DNA of 64,000 nucleotides from assembly GCA_016704535.1 (NCBI GenBank), contig JADIZZ010000023.1:124001-188000 (forward strand), in the 5' to 3' direction. The DNA is from Betaproteobacteria bacterium. Its GTDB lineage: Bacteria > Pseudomonadota > Gammaproteobacteria > Burkholderiales > Burkholderiaceae_C. The notes under the pieces are model-generated. The model was given only the letters and a program-made list of their open reading frames with translations, did not search any database and was not told the DNA's origin. Below, one piece after another: positions 14,793 to 22,933 of this stretch. How positions within the stretch are numbered: position 1 is the stretch's first letter; every line of letters starts with the position of its first letter. A program made the translations under genes and the position numbers.

Positions 14793-16879
14793 ACACCGTG
14801 ACGGGCGAGGCCACCACCCCGTCGCCGCCCGCTGCACGCAACGGCGCCGCCCGCTGGGCCGAGCGCCTGGCCCATCTGCCGCGCGAGACCCGTGACACGC
14901 TCTTCCACCTGCTCGTCATCGGCTGGACCATCGCGCCGCACACGCTGCACCTTCCCGTTTGGTGCGGCGCCATGGCCGCCGTCCTGCTGGCCTGGCGCGC
15001 GCGGCTGGCGCTGACGGGCGGCACGCTGCCCGGCCGCTGGACCGTCATCGCGCTGCTCTTGCTGGCCACCGGCGGCACCTTCTGGAGCGAACGCACGCTT
15101 CTGGGCAAGGAAGCCGGTATCACGATGCTGGTGGTGCTGATGGCACTGAAGACGCTGGAACTGCGCGCGCGGCGCGACGCGCTGGTCGTCTTTTTCCTTG
15201 GCTTCTTCCTGGTGCTCACGCACTTCCTCTACTCGCAGAGCCTGGGCACAGGGCTTTGGATGTTGGTGGCGGTGTGGGGGCTGCTCACGGCGCTCACACT
15301 CGCGCACATGCCGGTGGGCCGGCCGACGCTGCGGCGCGCCGGCGCGGTGTCGGCGCGCGCCGCCGCGTTGGGTGTGCCGCTGATGGTGCTGCTGTTCGTG
15401 CTCTTTCCGCGCATCGGCCCACTGTGGGGGCTGCCGCAGGATGCCCAGGGCCGCACCGGCCTGTCGGGCAGCCTGCGGCTGGGCGGCGTGGCCTCGATCG
15501 CAGAGGACGACAGCATCGCGATGCGCCTGCGCTTCTTCGGCGCCGTGCCGCCGCCCGAGGCCATGTACTTCCGCGGCCCGGTGCTCGCCGCCTTCGATGG
15601 CCGCGAGTGGACCCGCGGTCGCTCCAGCTTCCCGTCCGCGCTGCTGCCGCCGCTGAACCTTGCAGTGATCGGCGAGCCGCTGCGCTACGAGATGACGCTG
15701 GAGCCCAGCCGCCTGCCGCTGCTGCCGCTGCTGGAGATGACCCCCGACCGTGCCGACGCCGCACCCGCCGTGGCCGGCTTCCGCGCCGCGCTCCGCCCCG
15801 ACGGCCAATGGCAACTCGAACGGCCTCTGCACGAACGGGTGCGCGTGCAGGCCAGCGCCTGGCTGCAGCACCGTCACGGCCCGCGCGAAGACGTGATCGG
15901 CCTGCGCGACTTCGTCGACCTGCCGCCCGGCGCCAACCCGCGCACGCTGCAGTGGGCGGTCGACCTTCGCCGCCAGCCCGGCCTGCAGGACGCCGACGCA
16001 AGCACGCTGGCCCAAGCCGTGCTGCGGCACATCCGCAGCGGCGGCTACACCTACACGCTCGAGCCCGGCCCCTACGGCGTGGTGAACGAACGCGACGCCA
16101 TCGACGAGTTCTGGCTCGACCGCAGGCTGGGTTTCTGCGAACACTTCGCCAGCGCCTTCGTCGTCGTGATGCGGGCGCTGGACGTGCCGGCGCGCATCGT
16201 CACCGGCTACCAGGGCACCGACCCCGACGTGCAGGACGGCTGGTACGTCGTGCGCCAGCGTAACGCCCACGCCTGGGCCGAAATCTGGCAGGCGGGCACG
16301 GGCTGGATGCGCGTGGACCCCACCGCCGCCGTGGCGCCGGAGCGTGTGCAGCGCGGCCGCAGCCTGGTGGCGCCGCCAGGCGTCGTGGCCGGCGCCGTGA
16401 ACAGCCTGGACCCGGCGCTGGCCGACCGCCTGCGCAAGGCCTGGGAGACCGTCGACAACCGCTGGAACCAGTGGGTGCTGAACTACTCGCGCGGCCAGCA
16501 GTTCGACCTGCTGCGTGAGTTGGGGGTCGACGCGCCCAGTTGGCAGGAACTGGCCAAGCTTCTGGTCCTGGTGATCTCGGGCGTGGCGCTGGCCGGTGCC
16601 GGCTGGGCCTGGTGGGACCGCCGCCGGCAGGACCCCTGGCAACGCCTGCAGCAGCGTGTATTGCAGCGCCTGCAGTCGCTAGGCGTAGCCGTGCTGCAGC
16701 ACCACCCGCCGCGCGAGCGTGCCGCGCGCGTGCGCGCGACGCTGGGCCACGCCGGCGAGGGTGCCGCCCTGCTGCTGGACGACCTGGACCGCCAGCGTTA
16801 CGCGCAGCCCGGTTCGCCGCTGCCGCAGCGCGGCTGGTGGCGGCGCTTCCAGGCGGCGCTGCGCGAGGCACGCGCCTGA
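14783..16879 (+). CDS. tgpA: TgpA-like transglutaminase, integral membrane
   Basis: A 698-residue protein starting at GTG inside the end of the DUF58 gene. The N-terminal part has multiple membrane helices (about residues 40-200), then a periplasmic transglutaminase-like domain with an intact catalytic triad: Cys452 in LGFCEHF, His496 in NAHAWAE and Asp512 in WMRVDPT. One more membrane helix lies near residue 600 (LVLVISGVALAGAGWAWW), followed by a short C-terminal cytosolic segment. TgpA in Pseudomonas aeruginosa is an essential inner-membrane protein of this layout. The periplasmic substrate is not known. Confidence 0.92.
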   Translation: MGLNTVTGEATTPSPPAARNGAARWAERLAHLPRETRDTLFHLLVIGWTIAPHTLHLPVWCGAMAAVLLAWRARLALTGGTLPGRWTVIALLLLATGGTFWSERTLLGKEAGITMLVVLMALKTLELRARRDALVVFFLGFFLVLTHFLYSQSLGTGLWMLVAVWGLLTALTLAHMPVGRPTLRRAGAVSARAAALGVPLMVLLFVLFPRIGPLWGLPQDAQGRTGLSGSLRLGGVASIAEDDSIAMRLRFFGAVPPPEAMYFRGPVLAAFDGREWTRGRSSFPSALLPPLNLAVIGEPLRYEMTLEPSRLPLLPLLEMTPDRADAAPAVAGFRAALRPDGQWQLERPLHERVRVQASAWLQHRHGPREDVIGLRDFVDLPPGANPRTLQWAVDLRRQPGLQDADASTLAQAVLRHIRSGGYTYTLEPGPYGVVNERDAIDEFWLDRRLGFCEHFASAFVVVMRALDVPARIVTGYQGTDPDVQDGWYVVRQRNAHAWAEIWQAGTGWMRVDPTAAVAPERVQRGRSLVAPPGVVAGAVNSLDPALADRLRKAWETVDNRWNQWVLNYSRGQQFDLLRELGVDAPSWQELAKLLVLVISGVALAGAGWAWWDRRRQDPWQRLQQRVLQRLQSLGVAVLQHHPPRERAARVRATLGHAGEGAALLLDDLDRQRYAQPGSPLPQRGWWRRFQAALREARA

Positions 16880-16973
16880 AGCCACGCCGCTGCCCGCCCC
16901 CGGCCGCAGGCTTTGCACTCCTTTACGCCCGATGCGGTCAACCCGGGCGCAGACTCCGCACGTTGAGCGGCAC

Positions 16974-17564
16974 ATGAACACCCCGAACGCACGCACCTCC
17001 ACCGCGGCCCTGGCACTGGCCAGCCTGTTCACGCTGAGCGGCTGTGTCGTTGCCCCCGTCGGCCCGCCGTCCCGCCATGCCTACCCGGGCTACCGCAGCG
17101 CGCCGCCGCCCCCGGTGGCCGTGGCGCCGCTGTACTTCTACCCGTTGCTGCGCCAGCCCGAACACGTACAGGACCGCGACCGCTACGAGTGCTACCGCTG
17201 GGCGGTGCGCGAAACCGGCACCGATCCCGGCATGACGGCCGTGCGCAGCCAGGGCAGCGAGGTGGTGCGCGAGCGCAACTACTACCCGCCGGGGCCCAGC
17301 GGCGCCGATGTGGTGGGTGGCGCCGCCACCGGCGCCATCCTCGGCGCGGCCATCTCGTCGCCGCGCCACGCCGGCGCCAATGCCGTCATCGGTGCCATCT
17401 TCGGCGCCGCGTTGGGCGCTGCCGCCGGCGATGCGCGCAACCGGGCCTACGAAGATGCACAAGCACGCCAGGCCGAGGCCGCCGAACGCGCCCGCGCGCC
17501 GTCGAACAACTTCCGCCGTGCCATGTCGGCCTGCATGCAGGGGCGGGGTTACCAGGTGGAGTGA
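16974..17564 (+). CDS. Glycine-zipper lipoprotein
   Basis: A 196-residue predicted lipoprotein with a signal peptide and lipobox LSGC (Cys24). Residues 115-152 are a glycine-zipper segment (GGAATGAILGAAI, GAIFGAALGAAAG) of the kind found in outer-membrane-associated proteins such as SlyB. It is flanked by two short motifs, ECYRWAVRETGTDP (72-85) and RRAMSACMQGRGYQVE (181-196). Both motifs recur in the next gene. It is probably cotranscribed with that gene, which starts 10 bases after its stop. The ATG at 16974 gives a proper signal peptide; upstream in-frame sequence does not. Confidence 0.85.
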   Translation: MNTPNARTSTAALALASLFTLSGCVVAPVGPPSRHAYPGYRSAPPPPVAVAPLYFYPLLRQPEHVQDRDRYECYRWAVRETGTDPGMTAVRSQGSEVVRERNYYPPGPSGADVVGGAATGAILGAAISSPRHAGANAVIGAIFGAALGAAAGDARNRAYEDAQARQAEAAERARAPSNNFRRAMSACMQGRGYQVE

Positions 17565-17574
17565 GGACACCAGC

Positions 17575-18309
17575 ATGAAACGCATCCGCCACACGATGAC
17601 CAACCGCCTGGGCCAGGCCGCCGCGCTGGTGCTCGGCGTGCTGCTGGTGGCGGGAACGGCGCAGGCCGACCCGCGCGAACGCGACAGCGGCCGGGGTGGC
17701 GACGCGCACCGCAGCGGCCCGCCCGCGCGCGTGAGCCCGGCGCCCCAGCGCGCCGAGACACAGCGCTGGTACGACGGCGCCCATGGCCACAACCACTACT
17801 ACCCGCGTCCGGGCTGGGCCGTGCGCTCGCTGCCGCCGCGCGCGAGCATCACCTTCTGGGGCGGTGTCGGCTACAACTATTTCGACGGCATCTGGTACAC
17901 CGGCGGGCCCCATGGCTACGTGGTCGTGCGGCCGCCCATCGGCATCGTGATCACCGACCGCCCGGCCCTGGCCACGGTGCTGGCCATCGGCGGCCTGACC
18001 TACCTCTACGCCAACGGCGTCTACTACCGCGAGCAGCCGGGTGTCGGCTACGAGGTGGTTCCGCCGCCGGTGGACGGCGAAAGCACCGGCGCGCGCGGCA
18101 AGACCTATATCTACCCGAAGCAGGCACAGAGCGCCGAGCAGCAGGCCACCGATGAGTACGAGTGCCACAAGTGGGCCGTGACGCAGACCGGCTTTGACCC
18201 CAGCATTGCCGCCACGGGCCAGTCGGCCAGCACCACGCCGGTGCGGCGCAGCGACTACGAACGCGCTCGCGGCGCCTGCCTGGAAGGCCGCGGCTACACC
18301 GTGCGCTGA
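17575..18309 (+). CDS. Exported DUF6515-like protein related to preceding lipoprotein
   Basis: A 244-residue exported protein with a signal peptide cleaved probably after AQA (residues 29-31). The middle is rich in Tyr/Gly/Pro with a hydrophobic stretch (PPIGIVITDRPALATVLAI) of the kind seen in DUF6515 proteins. At the C-terminus it has ECHKWAVTQTGFDP (196-209) and RARGACLEGRGYTVR (230-244), the same two motifs as the upstream lipoprotein. This suggests a shared small domain split by different inserts. Function unknown; envelope location inferred. Confidence 0.8.
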   Translation: MKRIRHTMTNRLGQAAALVLGVLLVAGTAQADPRERDSGRGGDAHRSGPPARVSPAPQRAETQRWYDGAHGHNHYYPRPGWAVRSLPPRASITFWGGVGYNYFDGIWYTGGPHGYVVVRPPIGIVITDRPALATVLAIGGLTYLYANGVYYREQPGVGYEVVPPPVDGESTGARGKTYIYPKQAQSAEQQATDEYECHKWAVTQTGFDPSIAATGQSASTTPVRRSDYERARGACLEGRGYTVR

Positions 18310-18362
18310 CGGCCGCCCGCGCACGGGCCCCGGGCGGCGCAGCGGGTCTCGATAATGTGCCG

Positions 18363-19433
18363 ATGTCCTCCGATCTGACCTCGCGCCGTCATCTGCTGGC
18401 GCTGGCGGCCGTGCTGCCGCTGCAGGCCTTGGCTGCGCCGGCATCGGCGCGCCGCAAGCCGCGCACCAAGCCCGTCGCCGAGCCCACCTACGCCGACCAT
18501 CCTGCCGCAGCCGCCTTCGCGGCACGCGTCGCAGCGCATCATCAACTCGACGTCGACTGGCTGCGCGCCCAGCTTTCTCAGGCCCGGCGCATCGAGGCCG
18601 TGCGCAAACTCGTGATGCCGCCGCCGGCCGGCACCGCAAAGAACTGGGCCGCCTACCGCAGCCGCTTCGTCGAGCCGCAACGCATTGCCGCCGGCATGGC
18701 CTTCTGGCGCGCACACGAACGCTGGCTGGCCGAGGCCGAAGCGCGCTGGGGTGTATCGCCCGAGGTCGTGGTGGCGATCATCGGCGTCGAGACCTTCTAC
18801 GGCCGCGTCACCGGCAACTTCCGCCTCGTCGACGCGCTGGCCACGCTGAGCTTCGACTTCCCCACCGGCCGCCGCGACCGCAGCGACTTCTTCCGCAGCG
18901 AGCTCGAGGAGTTCTTCGTGCTCTGTGCACGCGAGGACCGCGACCCGCAGACCGTCAAGGGCAGCTATGCCGGCGCGATGGGCCTGCCGCAGTTCATGCC
19001 CGGCAGCGTGAACCGCTGGGCGGTGGACTTCGACGACGACGGCCATGTCGACTTGCTGGGCAACGGCGCCGACGCGGTGGGCAGCGTGGCGCACTACCTC
19101 GCGGCCTTCGGCTGGCAGAGAGGGTTGCCCACGCACTACGCGGTGGCCGTGCCGGTGGACGCCACCGACCGCGCCACGCTGCTCGGGCCCGACATCCTGC
19201 CCAGCTTCACGGCCGCGCAGTTCGATGAACGCGGCGCCGAACTCGACGCCGACGGACGCGCCCACGAAGGCCTGCTGGCGCTGGTGGAGCTGCAGAACGG
19301 CGAGCGGGCCCCCAGCTACGTGGCCGGCACGACCAACTTCTACGCCATCACGCGCTACAACTGGAGCAGCTACTACGCGATGGCGGTGATCGACCTCGCC
19401 CAGGCGCTGCGCGCGCAGCGCGACGTTCGCTGA
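18363..19433 (+). CDS. mltB: Lytic murein transglycosylase B
   Basis: A 356-residue family GH103 enzyme that cleaves peptidoglycan to 1,6-anhydromuramyl products. The catalytic Glu is Glu143 in IIGVETFYGRVTGNF, and PQFMPGSVNRWAVDFDDDGHVDL gives the rest of the substrate cleft, including the Asp-rich loop. The N-terminus has SRRHLLALAAVLPLQ, a twin-arginine-like signal, with no lipobox, so it is probably periplasmic and soluble. I prefer ATG 18363; GTG 18357 is a two-codon-longer alternative. It closes the plus-strand run and converges on the alpha-E gene. Confidence 0.92.
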   Translation: MSSDLTSRRHLLALAAVLPLQALAAPASARRKPRTKPVAEPTYADHPAAAAFAARVAAHHQLDVDWLRAQLSQARRIEAVRKLVMPPPAGTAKNWAAYRSRFVEPQRIAAGMAFWRAHERWLAEAEARWGVSPEVVVAIIGVETFYGRVTGNFRLVDALATLSFDFPTGRRDRSDFFRSELEEFFVLCAREDRDPQTVKGSYAGAMGLPQFMPGSVNRWAVDFDDDGHVDLLGNGADAVGSVAHYLAAFGWQRGLPTHYAVAVPVDATDRATLLGPDILPSFTAAQFDERGAELDADGRAHEGLLALVELQNGERAPSYVAGTTNFYAITRYNWSSYYAMAVIDLAQALRAQRDVR

Positions 19434-19481
19434 AGCCGGAACAGCCTTGCGCCCGCCAACGCCGCCGGCGCGGCGCAAGGC

Positions 19482-20447
19482 TCATGCCGCCATCGGCACC
19501 AGGAAGTCGCGGCTGATGCCGACGCCGATATCGTTGACCCGGTCGAGGAACTCGGTCAGGTAGGCGTGCAGGCCCGTGGCCAGGATCTCGTCGATGCGGC
19601 CGTACTGCAGGTCGCTGCGCAGGCGGCCGGCGCGGCGCAAGGTTTCGCTGCTCTGCTCGTTGGCCACCAGCTTCAGGTTCAGCACCACGTCGTTGAGACA
19701 GGCCGCCAGAGAGCGCGGCATGTCGGGGCGCAGTATCAGCAGTTCGGCAACTTTCTCGGGATGGATGACGTTGCGGTAGACCTTGCGGTAGATCTCGAAG
19801 CCCGAGACCGAACGCAGGATCGCGCTCCAGTGGTAGAAGTCGACCTCCAGCCCTTCCTTGGCTGCGCCGGGGCCGAAGTAGTCGCCGCCGGCCAGCGCCT
19901 GAAACTTGACGTCGAGCAGTCGCGCAGTGTTGTCGGCCCTTTCCAGGAAGGTGCCGATGCGCAGGAAGTGCAGCGCCTCGTCCTGCAGCATGGTGCCCAC
20001 GGTGACGCCGCGGCTCAGGTGGCTGCGGAACTTGACCCACTCGAACAGGCTACCCGGGTCGCGCTCGAAGGCATCGCCCTTGAGCATGCGGGTGAACTCG
20101 AGCCAGGTCTGGTTCTGCGTCTCCCAGACTTCGGTGGTCAGCGCACCACGCACGGCGCGGGCATTCTCGCGCGCGGCGCGCACACAGGAGACGATGCTCG
20201 ACGGGTTGCTCTCGTCGCGCACCATGAAGTCCATGACATTGCGGGCCGTGACCTCCTGGTACTTCTTCGAGAAGCTCGAGGTCAGTTCGCTGATCGAAAG
20301 CAGGCCTCTCCAGCCCTGCTCGGACATGTCGGCGCTTTGCGGCAGCAGGCTGGTCTGGTAGTTGACGTCCAGCATGCGCGCGGTGTTTTCGGCCCGCTCC
20401 ATGTAGCGCGCCATCCAGAACAGGTGGTCGGCGGTGCGTGACAGCAT
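19482..20447 (-). CDS. Alpha-E domain protein (DUF403)
   Basis: A 321-residue all-helical protein with the typical alpha-E start LSRTADHLFWMARYMERAENTARML. GGAGG lies seven bases before ATG 20447, a strong ribosome site. The gene begins two bases after the stop of the circularly permuted ATP-grasp gene. Alpha-E proteins occur almost only next to such ATP-grasp and transglutaminase genes, and were predicted on that basis to serve in an amide-ligase peptide-modification system. No catalytic residues are known. It is the last gene of the five-gene minus-strand locus. Confidence 0.92.
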   Translation of the reverse strand: MLSRTADHLFWMARYMERAENTARMLDVNYQTSLLPQSADMSEQGWRGLLSISELTSSFSKKYQEVTARNVMDFMVRDESNPSSIVSCVRAARENARAVRGALTTEVWETQNQTWLEFTRMLKGDAFERDPGSLFEWVKFRSHLSRGVTVGTMLQDEALHFLRIGTFLERADNTARLLDVKFQALAGGDYFGPGAAKEGLEVDFYHWSAILRSVSGFEIYRKVYRNVIHPEKVAELLILRPDMPRSLAACLNDVVLNLKLVANEQSSETLRRAGRLRSDLQYGRIDEILATGLHAYLTEFLDRVNDIGVGISRDFLVPMAA

Positions 20448-20449
20448 GG

Positions 20450-21889
20450 TCAATCCTCCAGAACCCAGGTGTCCTTGGTGCCACCGCCCTGCGACGAATT
20501 GACCACCAGCGAACCTTCCTTCAGCGCCACTCGGGTCAGCCCGCCCGGCACCGTCTGCACATGCTTGCCCGAACTCAGCACATAGGGCCGCAGGTCGATG
20601 TGGCGCGGCGCCACGCCGCTTTCGACGAAGGTCGGGCAGGTGCTCAGCGCCAGCGTGGGCTGGGCGATGTAGTTGTCGGGCCGGGCCTTCACCACGGCCT
20701 TGAATTCCTCGAGCTCGGCCTTCGTTGCCGCCGGCCCGACCAGCATGCCGTAGCCGCCGGCGCCGTGCACTTCCTTGACCACCAGCTCGGCCATGTGGTC
20801 CAGCACGTAGGCCAAGCCGTCCTTCTCGCGGCACAGGTAAGTGGGCACGTTGTTGAGGATGGGCTTCTCGCCGAGGTAGAACTCGATCATCTTCGGCACG
20901 TAGGGATAGATGCTCTTGTCGTCGGCGATGCCGGTGCCCACGGCATTGCTCAGCGTGATGTTGCCGGCGCGGTAGACATCCAGCAGACCTTCGCAGCCCA
21001 GCGTGCTGTCGGCACGGAAGTGCTTGGGGTCGATGAAGTCGTCGTCGACACGGCGGTAGATCACGTCGACACGCCGCGGGCCCTGCGTGGTGCGCATGTA
21101 GACGTAACCGTCCTTCACGAACAGGTCCTGGCCCTCGACGAGCTCGACGCCCATCTGCTGCGCCAGGAAGGCGTGCTCGAAGTAGGCGCTGTTGTACATG
21201 CCGGGGGTCAGCACCACCACGGTGGGTTCGTTGACGCCGGCCGGCGCCACGGCGCGCAGCGTCTCGAGCAGCAGGTCGGGGTAGTGCGCCACCGGCGCGA
21301 CGCGGTGTATCGAGAACAGCTCGGGGAAGAGCCGCATCATCATCTTGCGGTTCTCGAGCATGTAGCTCACGCCGCTGGGCACGCGCAGGTTGTCTTCCAG
21401 CACGTAGTAGTCGCCACCGCCCGTGGCATTGCCGGCGCGCACGATGTCGATGCCCGAGATGTGCGAATACACCTGCCCCGGCAGGTCGACGTTCATCATC
21501 TCGGCGCGGAACTGCGAGTTCTTCAGCACCTGATCGGCAGGCACGACGCCGGCCCGCAGGATGTCCTGCTCGTGGTAGACGTCGTGGATGAAGCGGTTCA
21601 GCGCCGTCACGCGCTGGGCCAGGCCGGCTTCCATCGCCGCCCATTCCTGCTGCGGGATGATGCGAGGGATGAGGTCGAAGGGGATCAGCCGCTCGGTGCC
21701 GGCGCCGTCCTCGTCCTTCGCGCCGTAGACGGCGAAAGTGATGCCGACGCGGCGGAAGATCATCTCGGCCTCTTCCCGGCGCGCCTGCATGGTTTCGCGC
21801 GCCTGGCGGTCGAGCCAGCGCTGGTAGATGCGGTACTGCGCGCGGATCTCGTGGTCCGGCGTGTGCATTTCGTCGAAAGCCGGCTTCAT
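20450..21889 (-). CDS. Circularly permuted ATP-grasp type 2 protein (DUF404/DUF407)
   Basis: A 479-residue predicted amide ligase with a circularly permuted ATP-grasp domain. Recognisable blocks include LTPGMYNSAYFEHAFLAQQMGVELVEG, the basic/acidic RRVDVIYRRVDDDFIDP and the nucleotide-binding VVKEVHGAGGYGMLVGP. It is full length for the stand-alone family. Upstream is a transglutaminase-like gene (16 bases) and downstream the alpha-E gene (2 bases). ATP-grasp enzymes join a carboxylate to an amine using ATP, so with the peptidase-like transglutaminase the pair could make and break an isopeptide or peptide bond. No substrate is known. Confidence 0.92.
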   Translation of the reverse strand: MKPAFDEMHTPDHEIRAQYRIYQRWLDRQARETMQARREEAEMIFRRVGITFAVYGAKDEDGAGTERLIPFDLIPRIIPQQEWAAMEAGLAQRVTALNRFIHDVYHEQDILRAGVVPADQVLKNSQFRAEMMNVDLPGQVYSHISGIDIVRAGNATGGGDYYVLEDNLRVPSGVSYMLENRKMMMRLFPELFSIHRVAPVAHYPDLLLETLRAVAPAGVNEPTVVVLTPGMYNSAYFEHAFLAQQMGVELVEGQDLFVKDGYVYMRTTQGPRRVDVIYRRVDDDFIDPKHFRADSTLGCEGLLDVYRAGNITLSNAVGTGIADDKSIYPYVPKMIEFYLGEKPILNNVPTYLCREKDGLAYVLDHMAELVVKEVHGAGGYGMLVGPAATKAELEEFKAVVKARPDNYIAQPTLALSTCPTFVESGVAPRHIDLRPYVLSSGKHVQTVPGGLTRVALKEGSLVVNSSQGGGTKDTWVLED

Positions 21890-21905
21890 GGTGTTTTTCG
21901 CTCCA

Positions 21906-22853
21906 TCAGGGCATCTCTAGCAACTCGCGTTCCGGGTCGGTGCCGGGGGGTTCCAGGACGTGCGTCCGCACCGCCACGGTCAGGGTGTGGCGGCCGCCGC
22001 CGCGGATGACGCCCCGCAAAGGCGTGACGTCGCCGAAGTCGCGCCCCACGGCCACGCGCACGTGGCCGCTGCCGGGGATGAGATCGTTGGTGGGATCGAG
22101 GTCGAGCCAGCCGTCCTCGGGCACCCCCGGCGTGCCCGGGCACCACACCTGCACCCAGGCGTGGGAGGCGTCGGCGCCCTGCATCGTGGCGCCGTCCTCC
22201 GGCGCATAGGTCAGCAGGTAGCCGCTGACGTAGCGCACCGGCAGGCCCAGCATGCGCATGGCGCCGGCCATCAGGTGGGCGAAATCCTGGCAGACGCCGC
22301 GCTTGTGCGCCCACACCTCGGCCAGCGGGGTGTCGATGTCGGTGCTCTGGCTCTCGTAGCTGAAGTCGGCGTACACGCGGTGCATCAGCTCGATGGCCGC
22401 CTCGGCCACCGGGCGCCCGGGGCGGAACGACAGCGCGGCGTAACGCCGCAGCGGCGCCAGGCGGGGCACGTAGGGCGAAGGCAGCGCAAACTCCAGCGCC
22501 TGTTGAAAGGGCGCCTGCGCCACGTAGCGCAGGCCCTCGGCCAGTTCCTGCCACGGCGGCGACGCCGCCGCCTGCAGGCCGGCAAAACGCGGTTCCACGC
22601 GCACACGGCTGCGGGCGCGCACGTGCAGGCTGGCGTGCGGCTGCGCCAGGCTGAAGTGACAGTCGGCGTTGCCCAGCGCGTCCTGGCCATCGCGGCGGTG
22701 CCCCGGCTCGGGTTCGATGCTCAACTCGAAGGCCAGCAGTTGCTGGTGCGCGTCGGTCAGCGGCTGCAGGTGCGCCAGGTGATGGGCCAGCGACACCGGC
22801 GCCGCGTAGTCGTAGCGCGTCTCGTGCGTGACTTCCAGGAGCACGGCGTCCAT
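21906..22853 (-). CDS. Transglutaminase-like cysteine peptidase family protein, soluble
   Basis: A 315-residue protein with an N-terminal beta-rich domain (transglutaminase N-terminal type, opening LEVTHETRYDYAAPVSLA) and a transglutaminase core. The triad is intact: Cys188 in RGVCQDF, His231 in SHAWVQV and Asp253 in LDLDPTND. There is no signal peptide or membrane helix, so it is probably cytoplasmic, unlike TgpA. It sits between the ATP-grasp/alpha-E fusion gene and the stand-alone ATP-grasp gene and probably cuts or transfers amide bonds made by them. A GC-rich repeat lies in its leader. Confidence 0.92.
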   Translation of the reverse strand: MDAVLLEVTHETRYDYAAPVSLAHHLAHLQPLTDAHQQLLAFELSIEPEPGHRRDGQDALGNADCHFSLAQPHASLHVRARSRVRVEPRFAGLQAAASPPWQELAEGLRYVAQAPFQQALEFALPSPYVPRLAPLRRYAALSFRPGRPVAEAAIELMHRVYADFSYESQSTDIDTPLAEVWAHKRGVCQDFAHLMAGAMRMLGLPVRYVSGYLLTYAPEDGATMQGADASHAWVQVWCPGTPGVPEDGWLDLDPTNDLIPGSGHVRVAVGRDFGDVTPLRGVIRGGGRHTLTVAVRTHVLEPPGTDPERELLEMP

Positions 22854-22886
22854 CTCAGTACCGCCCGGCCGTTCCGAAGGTACTGA

Positions 22887-22926
22887 GCGCCCCCTCGGGG
22901 GGCAGCGAACAAAGTGAGCTTGGGGG
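22887..22926. repeat. Burkholderiales-type GC-rich hairpin repeat, copy 1
   Basis: The plus strand reads GCGCCCCCTCGGGGGGCAGC, then AACAAAGTGAGCTTGGGGG. The CCCCCTCGGGGGG core folds into a hairpin. It lies immediately after the stop of the ATP-grasp/alpha-E fusion gene (minus strand) and before the transglutaminase gene. A related element with the same layout follows gltA at 47.76 kb. It may act as an attenuator or terminator within the locus. Confidence 0.7.
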
Positions 22927-22933
22927 CTTCACC

